Program-made: the position numbers and the translations under genes | Notes under the pieces: model-generated | Told to the model about the DNA's origin: nothing | What the model saw: the letters and a program-made list of their open reading frames with translations, nothing else | Database searches by the model: none | Shown: piece by piece, positions 27,701 through 40,991 of the stretch | How positions within the stretch are numbered: the first letter of the stretch is position 1 | Layout: each line of letters starts with the position of its first letter | Assembly (NCBI GenBank): GCA_035048495.1 | Contig: CM068551.1 | Location: 14,572,248-14,636,247, forward strand | Source of the DNA: Euptelea pleiosperma | Lineage: Eukaryota > Streptophyta > Magnoliopsida > Ranunculales > Eupteleaceae | DNA: 64,000 nt | Reading direction: 5' to 3'

Positions 27701-30700
27701 CTCCACTGGTTTGGTTCCCAACTTTCCAGAGTTCTTCAATAAGTCAAGAATATACTTCCTTTGTGAGATGAAGATCCCTTGGTTGGATCTTGCAACCTCT
27801 ATGCCAAGAAAGTACTTTAGAGACCCCAGATCTTTCGTCTCAAATTCCCCTGTTAGTTGATTCTTCAGCTTTGTCACCTCTTCGGCATCATTCCCTGTTA
27901 GAATGATGTCATCGACATAGACTATGAGAGCAGTGGTACTCTTTTTCTTTCTTCAATTCTGCATATTCCTAAATTTACTTCTAACCTACTATCTATTAGT
28001 GCTTTGACTAAATCCCTAAATTGTAGTGTCATTTTCTCTCCTACTTCTTGTGTCTGCATGAATGTCACCTTCCGTTAAGACCTATCTTTTTTCTCCCCCA
28101 CCTCTCTTCAGGGGGAGAGTAGTAGTAGTCATGAAGAGAGGTGGAATGTTCATCTTCCTACCATATCCCTATCCCCTCCTGTGGAGTTTGAGAGATCTCC
28201 GCTTACTCATCCTACTAGTATACGTGATAGTGCTCCTGGAGCTCAAAGTCTATAGCATAAGGGAGAAAATCACAGCTGATCCAGTACCAGTGGCTCCCTC
28301 CTTGGATCCAGGTAATCCTCCCTCTCTCTCTATACCAATCATTCCCCTTTCTACTGATGATTCTGATCTTCCCATTGCTGATAGAAAAGGCACCAGAAGT
28401 TGTATTCAGCATCCATTGAGCAACTTTGTTTCATACGATGCCTTGTCCCCTTCGTACAGAGCCTTTGTCACATCAGTTTCCACTATTCCCATTCCCTCTT
28501 CCGTGGCAGAAGGGTTAGCACATCCTAGATGGAAAGCCGCTATAGTAGAAGAAATGAAGACCTTGGATAAGAATAACACATGGGAGCTCGTTGACTTGCC
28601 AAGAGGCAAGAAGCCTGTTGGATGCAGATGGGTGTTCACAGTGAAGTACAAGGTCGATGGATCAGTAGAGAAGTACAAGGCTAGACTAGTAACCGAAGGG
28701 TATACTCAGACTTATGGGATTGACTATGTGGAGACCTTTGCACCTGTAGCAAAGATGAACTCCATCGGGGTGTTGTTGTCCTTGGCAGCAAACCACACAT
28801 GGCCTTTGCATCAGCTGGACGTAAAGAATGCTTTTCTTCATGGTGATCTGCATTAAGAAGTATACATGGTTCCCCTTCCTGGATTCACCCCACCAGGGTA
28901 TAGCAGCAGAGTGTGTCGACTAAGGAAAGCCCTTTATGGGCTTAAGCAATCTCCGAAAGCATGGTTTGAGAGATTTACCTTAGCAATGAATAAGTTGGGC
29001 TACACTCAAAGTCAAGCTAATCATACACTCTTCAGACACAGGATAAGGTGCCATCAGCAGTCTTCACTTTATCACGGCCAGAATAGGTGGAATAAGTAGA
29101 AAATAAAGAGGACATGCCTGTCATGTGCTTCGAAGCCCTTGAATGAATGATCCAAGTGGGACTAGATGATGGAAGGGACACATGATGGACAGGTCTAATG
29201 TTACTTGATTGAGCAAAGGAGGTAGGCGTATACCTCACCGAGAGAGGGAAGATACTCAAGATCTGGACACGAGCTAGCTCATACGATGGATCGAGTCCAG
29301 AAAGGAACTCAAATATCCGACCTTTCTCCACATGTCGCTGATAAGGAGCAATCTCCTCTGGGTGATGGAGCTTATAAGAGTAATAATGATCGAGCTCCTA
29401 CCACAAGGTGCGAAGGGAGGTATAGTACTAAGCTAGAGACTTCATGGTCAAGTCGATGGAGTGCCGCTAAACTGCACAATAAGCAAGAACTAAGCCAAAG
29501 GACCAAAAAAACAAAGAAAAGGCCCTAAAAAGGCTATTTCATGGTCAAATAGCAACAAGAAGAGGGAAGATCAATCCAAAATACCCAAGTAAACATTTTA
29601 GGAGTGATATAAACTCAAAATAGGGGGATATTGCAGGTCTGAAAGTGAAGAGCAGCCCAAAAAAGGAAAAAAAAGGGATAGTGGTACATTTTCTTAGGGG
29701 AGAAATCGAGCTAAAAGCTGCGATTCTCAATGGAATGGCCCATGCATAGATTCGATGGATCCCTATGATAATAGGGGATCAAAAGTGAACAAGAAACCCC
29801 ATAAAAAAGGTCTAAATCGAAGGGGTTTTGGACTGGTATTGAAAAAGGATTTTTCCGATTTTCAAGAGAAGAATGGTCTTAACACCATCAAGAACTCCCC
29901 AAAAAATTTCACCAAAAACCTTGAAAAATCGAGATCTATTGGAAGGAAGCGATTTTAACAGACCTCGAAAAGTGTGTCAGACCTCGAAATCCGTATCCAT
30001 ATGGCCTATGACGTTAGTCGTACGGTGCAATGAGGCATTAACACTTCCTCGGCGATCTTCTCAGGCGAAACCTTGCTCTGATACCAAGTTGAATTAGATA
30101 ATTAGGGTTACGGTTAGGGTTAGGATCAAAGAGAGAAGAGAGAGGAGAGGGAAGCATGAGAAGAGAGACGGATGTCATGTGATTAGGTCACAATGACTCC
30201 ATAAATCTTATTTATATAAAAGACCACAAGTGAAAGGCAAGTATACCCCTCACATCAAGGGGTATTTACATAATACCAAAAATACGTTGTATACATATAA
30301 AATATGTATCCGATAATAGTATCGAAGAAATACCCAAATTTGTTAGTCTCGAATAGGGGAGTAAATTTTAAACTACTAATCGACATCGAGGAGGAGGCTT
30401 CATTGTCGAGGAAGATACCATAGAAAACAACGGAAGCATAGAGATTGGGGAAGAGGAGAGCATTGTAGCCGAGACGGAATTCGACGAGAAAACTGCCAAG
30501 GAGGAGTTTGTTACGGGAGAAAAGCTATAGATGGCATTAAGAAGCGCCACATGTTGGATATGAAGGACTTTTAAGATAACTGTATGTTTGAGTTGATACA
30601 GGAACCACACCTAACAGCTCGCAAATCTCGAAAGATCGAGAAATTAGGCGGGGGAACCTATAAAGGCGACGCGTGCAGAAGTAGGGGGAACCTGAGTGGG

Positions 30701-33700
30701 AAAGAAAGTGCGGAAAGGGTATATGGTGGATCTGGGTAGTGGGGAGTAAGGAAAACTCATATCCGTAAAAGTTTCAACCCAGATACTTTTAAAGACGATT
30801 CGGGTTGGGGCAACAGGAGGGGTCGATTCAGATCCCATAACGTGATTGAGGTGACCCGATCCAATATCCTTTTAAGTTCTACAACTTCTCCTTTGAAGAA
30901 ACAGTTGGAAGTTGCAATGACATTGAAGTGCGATGAACCAATGATTGCGACGAACAAAGCAATGGTCGAACTTAACGTCGGAGTCGGAACCGAGGAAATA
31001 GTGCGACATCCGGAGATCGAAAGGTACCTCAAGTTCAACAGTATGTTGGATATTATAAAGGAGAAAGGATCAGACATTGAGGTGTAGTTTTTGGTGAAAG
31101 GTACCTTAACGATACTCAAATCCTTTCTCGATGCTCCTCTTCTTTTCCCTTGATTGGACATTGAGGGGATTATTCATGGCGGAAGTGATTACACTTGGGA
31201 TATTCCGAATGAGAGGGAATAGATGAAACTCGTTTGTTCATCAGAAAACAATTTCTCAATTAAGACAGGGGGTGGACAGACAGAACATACGGAATTGGGA
31301 CACATCAATTGAGAAGGTGGCAGGAAGGAAACCTTTAATGGGGAAAAGGAAGGACATATAGCGGAATTTGGCGGAAGACAAACTATATCTGGGCTTTCAC
31401 AGACTGAGGGCGAGACGACACAAGAAGGCGACAAAGTATCTAAGAGAACCGAAGGTGGATACGCAGAATTGCAAGTCAAAAAAACCAGAATATTGGTAGA
31501 ACAAACAAACCATTGGTTCCTCTGAAGAACACAACCGTATATGTTCCGTATTCAGAGTTGTTGGGACCAGGGTTGGGAAATTCAGGATTGCATCCACTAT
31601 TGCTAATTAGCAAATATCTATCTGAGGAAGACGCGTTGGGGTGGTTTCGAATGAACTTCCTGAGGATTGTAGACTCTCTTGGATTATCGGTATTTGGACG
31701 CGAATCAGAAGTTCTTGAGTTGTTTATGTCCATAGTAAGTAGTACAAGGGGACAGATAAATATGTCAAGTGGGGTTCAGGTTCCAATGTTAGAATACACC
31801 AAGGAACAAGACAATTGCGTTGACCAACAATTTGTAGTAAGCAATGTTGAGGATGATGCTAGGGAGACGATTTTCGTAATACCTATGGTGGAGGGGAGCA
31901 AAGAGGAAGGTGGATGCAATATTCCTAGAGATAGACCAGCGAGATTGGCAAGAGAGGTACATAGCTTGGCATGTCATTTCAATTCAGACGAGATCCGGGT
32001 GTATGGTAGCCGTAGAAGAGGGAGGAGGACAGTTGTCGATCAATGAAGCTAAAATCCTATCTTGGAATGTATGAGGTCTTGGTAACAGAGATAGAAGAAT
32101 GGTGGTCAAGCGATTGGGGGGCAGCGTGGTAATACTTCAAGAGATGAAAGTGGAGAATATTGATATACCATTTATTAGGGAGTTATGCAGGTTTACGGAT
32201 TGCAATTGGCAAAATCTACTGGCGACTATAATACCCGGATACTTGTACTAGTGCCTCGTACTAGTGTCGTGTCGTGTTGTGTCGATACAGATACGGACAC
32301 CGGGCACTCCACCGACACGTATCCTTCATAAAAAATTGAAAAACTTAGAAAAAATAAAAACTTTGAACTACAAAATAGGATACTCGTATCCGTGTCCTTG
32401 ATTTTGGAAAATGTTGAGTCGTATTCCCGTTTGTGTCCGTATCCGGGCATCATAGACCGGCGATAGGTACATCGGGATGTATTGGGATTATCTGGGATCG
32501 CAAATTTCTTAAGGTAGAAGAGGCTTTAGTCGGAGCTTTCTCTGTGTCCACCCGTTGTACTTGTGTGAGATAGTTTAACATGTTCTGGGAAGAATTGGAT
32601 GATAGAACAGGTTTATGGGATGACCCTTGGTGCATCAGAGGAGTCTTCAACGTAGTTTGGTTTTTTGCATGAAGAGAATGTGGGGGGCAGAATCACAAAA
32701 AGTATGAAGGAATTTGGAAACTTTATTAATCAGAATTGTCTGATGGATCTACCCATGGGAGGGGACTTGTTTACCTGGTCTAACAATCTAGAAAATCCAA
32801 CTTTATGTAGGTTGGACAGATTTTTAGTTTCGTCTAACTGGGAGGATCCTTTTCAAGGAGTTTCTTTGTTGGCCATCCCGAGGCCCGCTTCGAATCATGT
32901 TCCTCTGGTCTTGGATTGTGGGGGTTTTAGTTCTCGATCTACCCCATTTAGGTTTGAGAATATGTGGCTATCGTTCCCTCGCTTCAAGGAAAAAATGGAG
33001 TGGTGGAAATCCTTCTCCTTTTACGTATGGCAGGAGTAGTTTTCAGACGAAAGGTTAAAGCTCTCAAGGGAATGATTAAGAGCTGGAATCGAGAGGAGTT
33101 TGGCAGAATTGATCATAGAAAGTGCTTGGTGCTAGAGGAGATTTATATTATGGATAGGAAGGAGGAGTTAGAAGTTTTATTCACAGAGGAACAAGTAAGG
33201 AGAACTAACCCGAAAGCAGATTATCTTCATATGGTGAAAATGGAGGAAATCAGTTGGAAGCAAAAATCCAGAATACGATGGTTAAAGGAGGGAGACAATA
33301 ACACAAAGTTCTTTCAAAAGATGACGAATGCTCATAAAAGATTTAATCATGTAACTCATAGTTTTAAAATCGGCCGTTTAAACGGTATCGCCCCAAGAGC
33401 AGATTATCTTCATATGGCCGTTAAATCTGTTTAATTCCGTTAAAATCCATTTAATTTCCGTTAAATTCCGTTTTATTTATATATTTATTTTATTTTTATT
33501 TTTAAATTTCAAAATTTGAATTTCAGCGCCATTTTTTCCGTTAAAATCTGCTAATACCGTTAAAATCAGTTTAATTCCGTTTTTTTCCATTTTTGCCCCT
33601 GGCCGTTTCAATCCATTTAAACGGTTTAAACGGTAACGCCGCCAGTCCATTTAACCTTTAAAACAGCCTACTTTAAACCTTGATGTAACTCGCCTTAAGA

Positions 33701-36700
33701 TTCGGGGAGTCGTGCTAGAAGAGGAGAGAATTAGGGATGGAGTGGTGGGGTTCTATTCTGATGTGTATTCGAAATCAACGGACTTTGGACCTAATTTGGA
33801 CGGCGTACATTTTGATCAGATCATTCTCGAGGACAGGGAGAAACTGGAAAAACCCTTCGAGAAGGGCGAGGTTCTGAGGGCTATCTCTGATTTGGCAGGG
33901 GATAAAGCTTCAGGCCGTACGGTTTCACATTAGCATTCATTAAGCATTATTGGGAGATCGAGCCTCTTTCTAGATTGCTTCTTCGATTGCAAGATATTCA
34001 TCTTTAGGTCAAGACAAGCGGAAGTAGATCTGGAACGAGGGAGGTACTTTTTCAGTTCGTTCTTTTTGTGGGGGTTTGATCAGATCTAGCAACTTTTCCT
34101 ATCCTTCTTCCTTGGTGTGGGGTTCACATATCCCAACCAAGATTGCTTTCTTTGGTTTGCTGCTCTCGAAGGAGAAAATCCTAACTTTGGATCATCTGAG
34201 ATCAAGAGGGATTATCATCATAGATTACTGTTCGATGTGCAAACATAGCAGAGAATCAGTAAATCACCTATTGTTACATTGTGATGTGGCAAGGGAGGTA
34301 TGGTCCTTTTTCTTCTTGGAGTTCGGGATAAAGTGGGTGATGTCGGTCTCATTCTTGTTTCAAATCAGTAATTGGCATTCACTAGCTTTCTTTGATCCGG
34401 GTATCATAGCCCAAAAACTGCTCGTTAAGTTCTCGCCTTTTTTATGTTTTCTGGTTTCTAGATTGTAGGTATTTCATAGATTTCTTACTTTGTGGTAGAC
34501 TTATGGTAAATAAGGTGGCAGTGCTAACCTGCTAGATAATTCCTTTTCTTTACAATTGTCTTACAGGGGGTATGCATTGGTCTGAGTGAAGTGATGAATT
34601 GTGCTGGTAAGAACCAATTATTGAATTTCATGGATGAGCTCATCCCCACCATTCGGACAGCCCTTTGTGATAGGTTTGTTCTTTCTTTGTATTCTGCATG
34701 AGTACTTATTTAGTTTTTGTCTCCATAGCTTAAACTTCATTGTATTCTGTTTCTGTATGAAGAGAAAAGTTCTTATTTTTATGCTTTTATGATTCTGTCA
34801 ACAGCACGCCGGAGGTTCGTGTGTCTGCTGGCATAGCATTCAGCACTCTTTACAAGGTGCTATACTATCTTGTCATCTCTATTTTTTTTTTTTTTTGTTT
34901 AATTTGGCAAGTTGAGAATGGAATATAGAATAATATAAAATCTAATATTGCAGAGTGCGGGAATGCAAGCAATTGATGAAATTGTCCCAACACTTCTGCA
35001 TGCTTTGGAAGATGATGAAACTTCTGATACTGCCCTTGATGGTCTCAAACAAATCTTAAGGTAGGATATTTTTGCCATGATTCTTAATGTAATACTAGAG
35101 AGGAATGTGCATACTTAATTTCTTGTTGGTGCTAAAGTTACTTCCTTTGTCAATGCTAGTGTCAGGAGTGCGGCTGTATTGCCTCATATCCTACCCAAGC
35201 TGGTCCACCTTCCCCTTTCGTAAGTGCTTTTTCCTCAACTTCGCATTTTGGTAGACTAGATTTTTAGGAAGTATTAGTGCTTAAAGTTTTTGCAATATCT
35301 CCAGTGCCTTTAATGCACATGCTCTGGGAGCCTTAGCAGAAGTTGCATTATCTGGCCTTAACTTGCACCTTGGGACCATCCTTCCAGCTTTACTATCTGC
35401 AATGGGTGACGATGACATGGTAAGATGATTGTCTGTGAGTTACATTTTTCTTTTGTGTAACTTGATTCTTTGACATGAAAGGCGTTAAACTTGTTTTTCA
35501 ACATTTTCATGGGCCATGGTGCTTACAGTGAAACTGATTTATTTCAAGCCTCTTTTTATGTCACTTACCACGGGATCTTTGATTGACAGAAGAAAAACTG
35601 ATATTCTACGTCTGAATATACTTGTCCATGTTATAAAAGTTGGATTGTCATTTTCTATTACTGATTCTAGATTAACTGATATACTATAATTTCAAGCTTT
35701 CTCTGTGGTTTATTTTTTATGCTAGACAATTCTATCTGCTATATGACACGTTCTTATTGATTGTCTGAGTTTGGGTAAAAAGGTTTTTTTGGTGTTGGTC
35801 ATCTAGTAATTTGCTCTTCAAAGGTCTGTAGTTGAATTGCCCAGCGGAGCAGGCACATCTGAGTGGGGAAGTGGAAGTCCTATAACACACGAGCATATTA
35901 GGGATATACGTGTGCATTGGTCAATATATTGAATTTCAACCCATGTTTCCACATAACTAAAATATTTCCTTTTTCACAAGGACCAAAAAGAAATGATACT
36001 GGAATGTTTTCATTCCACAAAAATATCTTTTTATTTGTGTGCTAAAGTATATGTAAGAATAAATAATAATTATGAATAATGTATTGAAATTAATAAATTA
36101 CTTGTAAATGAGAAAATAAGAAATGCAACCGGGGAAGCTATTACATAGTCTTCTATTATATATGTGAACTCCAAAAAGTACATTACATGTGTAGGTTAAC
36201 TTGTATAATTAAAAATTATATATGTCAAAAAATGTATTTTGATTAATTAAAAAAAGAAAGAAAAAACAAGAGACCTGTAAGTCATATGTCCATGTGCTTT
36301 TGACCTCCTGATGAAGTAAAGCAGCTGGTTTTTGCTTTGTATACTTTCATGATTCGATTATCAAAAAAATGATTTGATTATGAACAATTAAATATGTTAG
36401 CCTGACTGTTAAGAATCTTAAGATACTTGCATCAACATGCAAGTATCTTATAATGGGTTATCAGTGTTATTCATACTTTTATCATTTCCTAAATTATCAA
36501 TGCGTGTTTTTTATGTTTCTCTATGATTTTCATATCCGAGCTAACTGAAGTATACACCAGAATTTAAAACCTTGGATGTGATATGGTATACTAGATTATA
36601 CTATCTGATGTAACGTTATTACATCTGAAAAAAATGATGTAATGTAATGAGTCAACATATATTTTGTTTCGCAACCTAAATAAAATAATAATTTAACATA

Positions 36701-39700
36701 TCATGTTTATCATATATTTGCTTAAAGTACTATTTGTTTAATTACATATTACGTAGGAACTAGAGAAAGAATTCTGTGACAATTATGTATTGATTGTGAT
36801 TTGTCATTATATAGTATCTACCATAAGCATTTGTATATTGTAGAATTATGTAATTTCTGTTATGGATCTTGAATTTGTGTAACTTCGGAAGCATGCTATG
36901 AATGTAGGGTTTTTTCGTCGTTGAGAGAATAACCCTAAATCAACAGTATTTGTGATCCAATTCTTTTATCTGCAGAATTAGTACTTGCACAGTCGTAGGT
37001 TGGATATCGTATCCGCACACGGGTTGAGTTAGCGCAAATAAACAACTAAAAATTACTGAAATGCTAAAGAAATTATGGAGAGGTGAGAGAGATGAGTCGA
37101 TTTAAAAATGATTCTTTTTGTGAGATATCATTATAACCTACTAGAATAATTAAAGAAACCACANNNNNNNNNNNNNNNNNNNNNNNNNNNNNNNNNNNNN
37201 NNNNNNNNNNNNNNNNNNNNNNNNNNNNNNNNNNNNNNNNNNNNNNNNNNNNNNNNNNNNNNNCCTTAAGATTCGGGGAGTCGTGCTAGAAGAGGAGAGA
37301 ATTAGGGATGGAGTGGTGGGGTTCTATTCTGATGTGTATTCGAAATCAACGGACTTTGGACCTAATTTGGACGGCGTACATTTTGATCAGATCATTCTCG
37401 AGGACAGGGAGAAACTGGAAAAACCCTTCGAGAAGGGCAAGGTTCTGAGGGCTATCTCTGATTTGGCAGGGGATAAAGCTTCAGGCCGTACGGTTTCACA
37501 TTAGCATTCATTAAGCATTATTGGGAGATCGAGCCTCTTTCTAGATTGCTTCTTCGATTGCAAGATATTCATCTTTAGGTCAAGACAAGCGGAAGTAGAT
37601 CTGGAACGAGGGAGGTACTTTTTCAGTTCGTTCTTTTTGTGGGGGTTTGATCAGATCTAGCAACTTTTCCTATCCTTCTTCCTCGGTGTGGGGTTCACAT
37701 ATCCCAACCAAGATTGCTTTCTTTGGTTTGCTGCTCTCGAAGGAGAAAATCCTAACTTTGGATCATCTGAGATCAAGAGGGATTATCATCATAGATTACT
37801 GTTCGATGTGCAAACATAGCAGAGAATCAGTAAATCACCTATCGTTACATTGTGATGTGGCAAGGGAGGTATGGTCCTTTTTCTTCTTGGAGTTCGGGAT
37901 AAAGTGGGTGATGTCAGTCTCATTCTTGTTTCAAATCAGTAATTGGCATTCACTAGCTTTCTTTGATCCGGGTATCATAGCCCAAAAACTGCTCGTTAAG
38001 TTCTCGCCTTTTTTATGTTTTCTGGTTTCTAGATTGTAGGTATTTCATAGATTTCTTACTTTGTGGTAGACTTATGGTAAATAAGGTGGCAGTGCTAACC
38101 TGCTAGATAATTCCTTTTTCTTTACAATTGTCTTACAGGGGGTATGCATTGGTCTGAGTGAAGTGATGAATTGTGCTGGTAAGAACCAATTATTGAATTT
38201 CATGGATGAGCTCATCCCCACCATTCGGACAGCCCTTTGTGATAGGTTTGTTCTTTCTTTGTATTCTGCATGAGTACTTATTTAGTTTTTGTCTCCATAG
38301 CTTAAACTTAATTGTATTCTGTTTCTGTATGAAGAGAAAAGTTCTTATTTTTATGCTTTTATGATTCTGTCAACAGCACGCCGGAGGTTCGTGTGTCTGC
38401 TGGCATAGCATTCAGCACTCTTTACAAGGTGCTATACTATCTTGTCATCTCTATTTTTTTTTTTTTTTTGTTTAATTTGGCAAGTTGAGAATGGAATATA
38501 GAATAATATAAAATCTAATATTGCAGAGTGCGGGAATGCAAGCAATTGATGAAATTGTCCCAACACTTCTGCATGCTTTGGAAGATGATGAAACTTCTGA
38601 TACTGCCCTTGATGGTCTCAAACAAATCTTAAGGTAGGATATTTTTGCCATGATTCTTAATGTAATACTAGAGAGGAATGTGCATACTTAATTTCTTGTT
38701 GGTGCTTAAGTTACTTCCTTTGTCAATGCTAGTGTCAGGAGTGCGGCTGTATTGCCTCATATCCTACCCAAGCTGGTCCACCTTCCCCTTTCGTAAGTGC
38801 TTTTTCCTCAACTTCGCATTTTGGTAGACTAGATTTTAGGAAGTATTAGTGCTTAAAGTTTTTGCAATATCTCCAGTGCCTTTAATGCACATGCTCTGGG
38901 AGCCTTAGCAGAAGTTGCATTATCTGGCCTTAACTTGCACCTTGGGACCATCCTTCCAGCTTTACTATCTGCAATGGGTGACGATGACATGGTAAGATGA
39001 TTGTCTGTGAGTTACATTTTTCTTTTGTGTAACTTGATTCTTTGACATGAAAGGCGTTAAACTTGTTTTTTCAACATTTTCATGGGCCATGGTGCTTACA
39101 GTGAAACTGATTTATTTCAAGCCTCTTTTTATGTCACTTACCACGGGATCTTTGATTGACAGAAGAAAAACTGATATTCTACGTCTGAATATACTTGTCC
39201 ATGTTATAAAAGTTGGATTGTCATTTTCTATTACTGATTCTAGATTAACTGATATACTATAATTTCAAGCTTTCTCTGTGGTTTATTTTTTATGCTAGAC
39301 AATTCTATCTGCTATATGACACGTTCTTATGAGTTTGGGTAAAAAGGTTTTTTTGGTGTTGGTCATCTAGTAATTTGCTCTTCAAAGGTCTGTAGTTGAA
39401 TTGCCCAGGGGAGCAGGCACATCTGAGTGGGGAAGTGGAAGTCCTATAACACACGAGCATATTAGGGATATACGTGTGCATTGGTCAATATATTGAATTT
39501 CAACCCATGTTTCCACATAACTAAAATATTTCCTTTTTCACAAGGACCAAAAAGAAATGATACTGGAATGTCTTCATTCCACAAAAATATCTTTTTATTT
39601 GTGTGCTAAAGTATATGTAAGAATAAATAATAATTATGAATAATGTATTGAAATTAATAAATTACTTGTAAATGAGAAAATAAGAAATGCAACCGGGGAA

Positions 39701-40939
39701 GCTATTACATAGTCTTCTATTATATATGTGAACTCCAAAAAGTACATTACATGTGTAGGTTAACTTGTATAATTAAAAATTATATATGTCAAAAAATGTA
39801 TTTTGATGAATTAAAAAAAGAAAGAAAAACAAGAGACCTGTAAGTCATATGTCCATGTGCTTTTGACCTCCTGATGAAGTAAAGCAGCTGGTTTTTGCTT
39901 TTGTATACTTTCATGATTCGATTATCAAAAAAATGATTTGATTATGAACAATTAAATATGTTAGCCTGACTGTTAAGAATCTTAAGATACTTGCATCAAC
40001 ATGCAAGTATCTTATAATGGGTTATCAGTGTTATTCATACTTTTATCATTTCCTAAATTATCAATGCGTGTTTTTTATGTTTCTCTATGATTTTCATATC
40101 CGAGCTAACTGAAGTATACACCAGAATTTAAAACCTTGGATGTGATATGGTATACTAGATTATACTATCTGATGTAACGTTATTACATCTGAAAAAAATG
40201 ATGTAATGTAATGAGTCAACATATATTTTGTTTCGCAACCTAAATAAAATAATAATTTAACATATCATGTTTATCATATATTTGCTTAAAGTACTATTTG
40301 TTTAATTACATATTACGTAGGAACTAGAGAAAGAATTCTGTGACAATTATGTATTGATTGTGATTTGTCATTATATAGTATCTACCATAAGCATTTGTAT
40401 ATTGTAGAATTATGTAATTTCTGTTATGGATCTTGAATTTGTGTAACTTCGGAAGCATGCTATGAATGTAGGGTTTTCTCGTTGTTGAGAGAATAACCCT
40501 AAATCAACAGTATTTGTGATCCAATTCTTTTTATCTGCAGAATTAGTACTTGCACAGTCGTAGGTTGGATATCGTATCCGCACACGGTTGAGTTAGCGCA
40601 AATAAACAACTAAAAATTACTGAAATGCTAAAGAAATTATGGAGAGGTGAGAGAGATGAGTCGATTTAAAAATGATTCTTTTTGTGAGATATCATTATAA
40701 CCTACTAGAATAATTAAAGAAACCACAAGAAAAACATAACCATATCAAAGTCAGTTTTATTCAACTAGAAAGCAACTTACAGTACTTAAATTGAAATTGT
40801 TTGCAAATAACATTTAACAAAACTTATCTAGAAAGCAATTAAGAGAGGAGTGATTAGAGAGAGAGATGAGGTTTTAGAGAGGGAAAATAAGAAGTAGAGA
40901 GAGAATAGAGAGTTTAGAGAAAATAAATGAGAAAAAGAG

Positions 40940-40991
<52 letters not shown>

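Larger units (their letters stand above)
26718..30318 (-). mobile_element. Copia-2: rearranged Ty1/copia element with an inverted core
   Basis: Flanked by a perfect 5-bp duplication, gtatc (26713-26717 and 30319-30323). LTRs at 30087-30318 (5', minus strand) and 26718-26939 (3'), initiator-tRNA primer site at 30075-30086 and polypurine tract just above 26939. The LTRs belong to the same family as Copia-1. On the minus strand, outer parts read gag/protease (29331-29035) and RT end/RNase H (27930-26947). Between them, about 27955-29034 reads on the plus strand from protease end to RT. Most of integrase and gag is missing. Non-autonomous and inactive. Confidence 0.9.
25750..34466 (+). mobile_element. 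L1-type LINE, invaded by Copia-2 and two MITEs, internally deleted
   Basis: ORF1 starts near 25774 (RNA-binding DUF4283-like region, including [20 protein letters not shown] around 26570). It is cut at 26717 by Copia-2, resumes at 30319 and ends at 32044. ORF2 follows: endonuclease start near 32050 (ILSWNV, then a stop, then [10 protein letters not shown]), interrupted by a MITE at 32226-32455. Endonuclease continues through [19 protein letters not shown] at 32740. A second MITE interrupts at 33357-33682, then the RT start (33712-33933). Most of RT is deleted and the zf-RVT end follows (34078-34468). The 3' tail is missing. ORF1 and ORF2 carry further stops and frameshifts. Confidence 0.78.
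33693..37163. repeat. Left copy of a 3.47-kb near-identical duplication
   Basis: Matches 37264-40727 with about a dozen visible differences: single bases, 1-bp indels and one 9-bp indel near 35757. It contains the end of the L1 relic, GCN1 exons 21-25, intron sequence and the first 260 bases of the repeat that starts at 40470. It stops exactly where the N run begins. Confidence 0.95.

Noticed and set aside
34567..38991. True tandem exon duplication within GCN1
   Set aside because: Introns, an L1 relic and other non-coding DNA are duplicated with near identity, and the copies meet exactly at an N gap. An assembly artefact explains it better.
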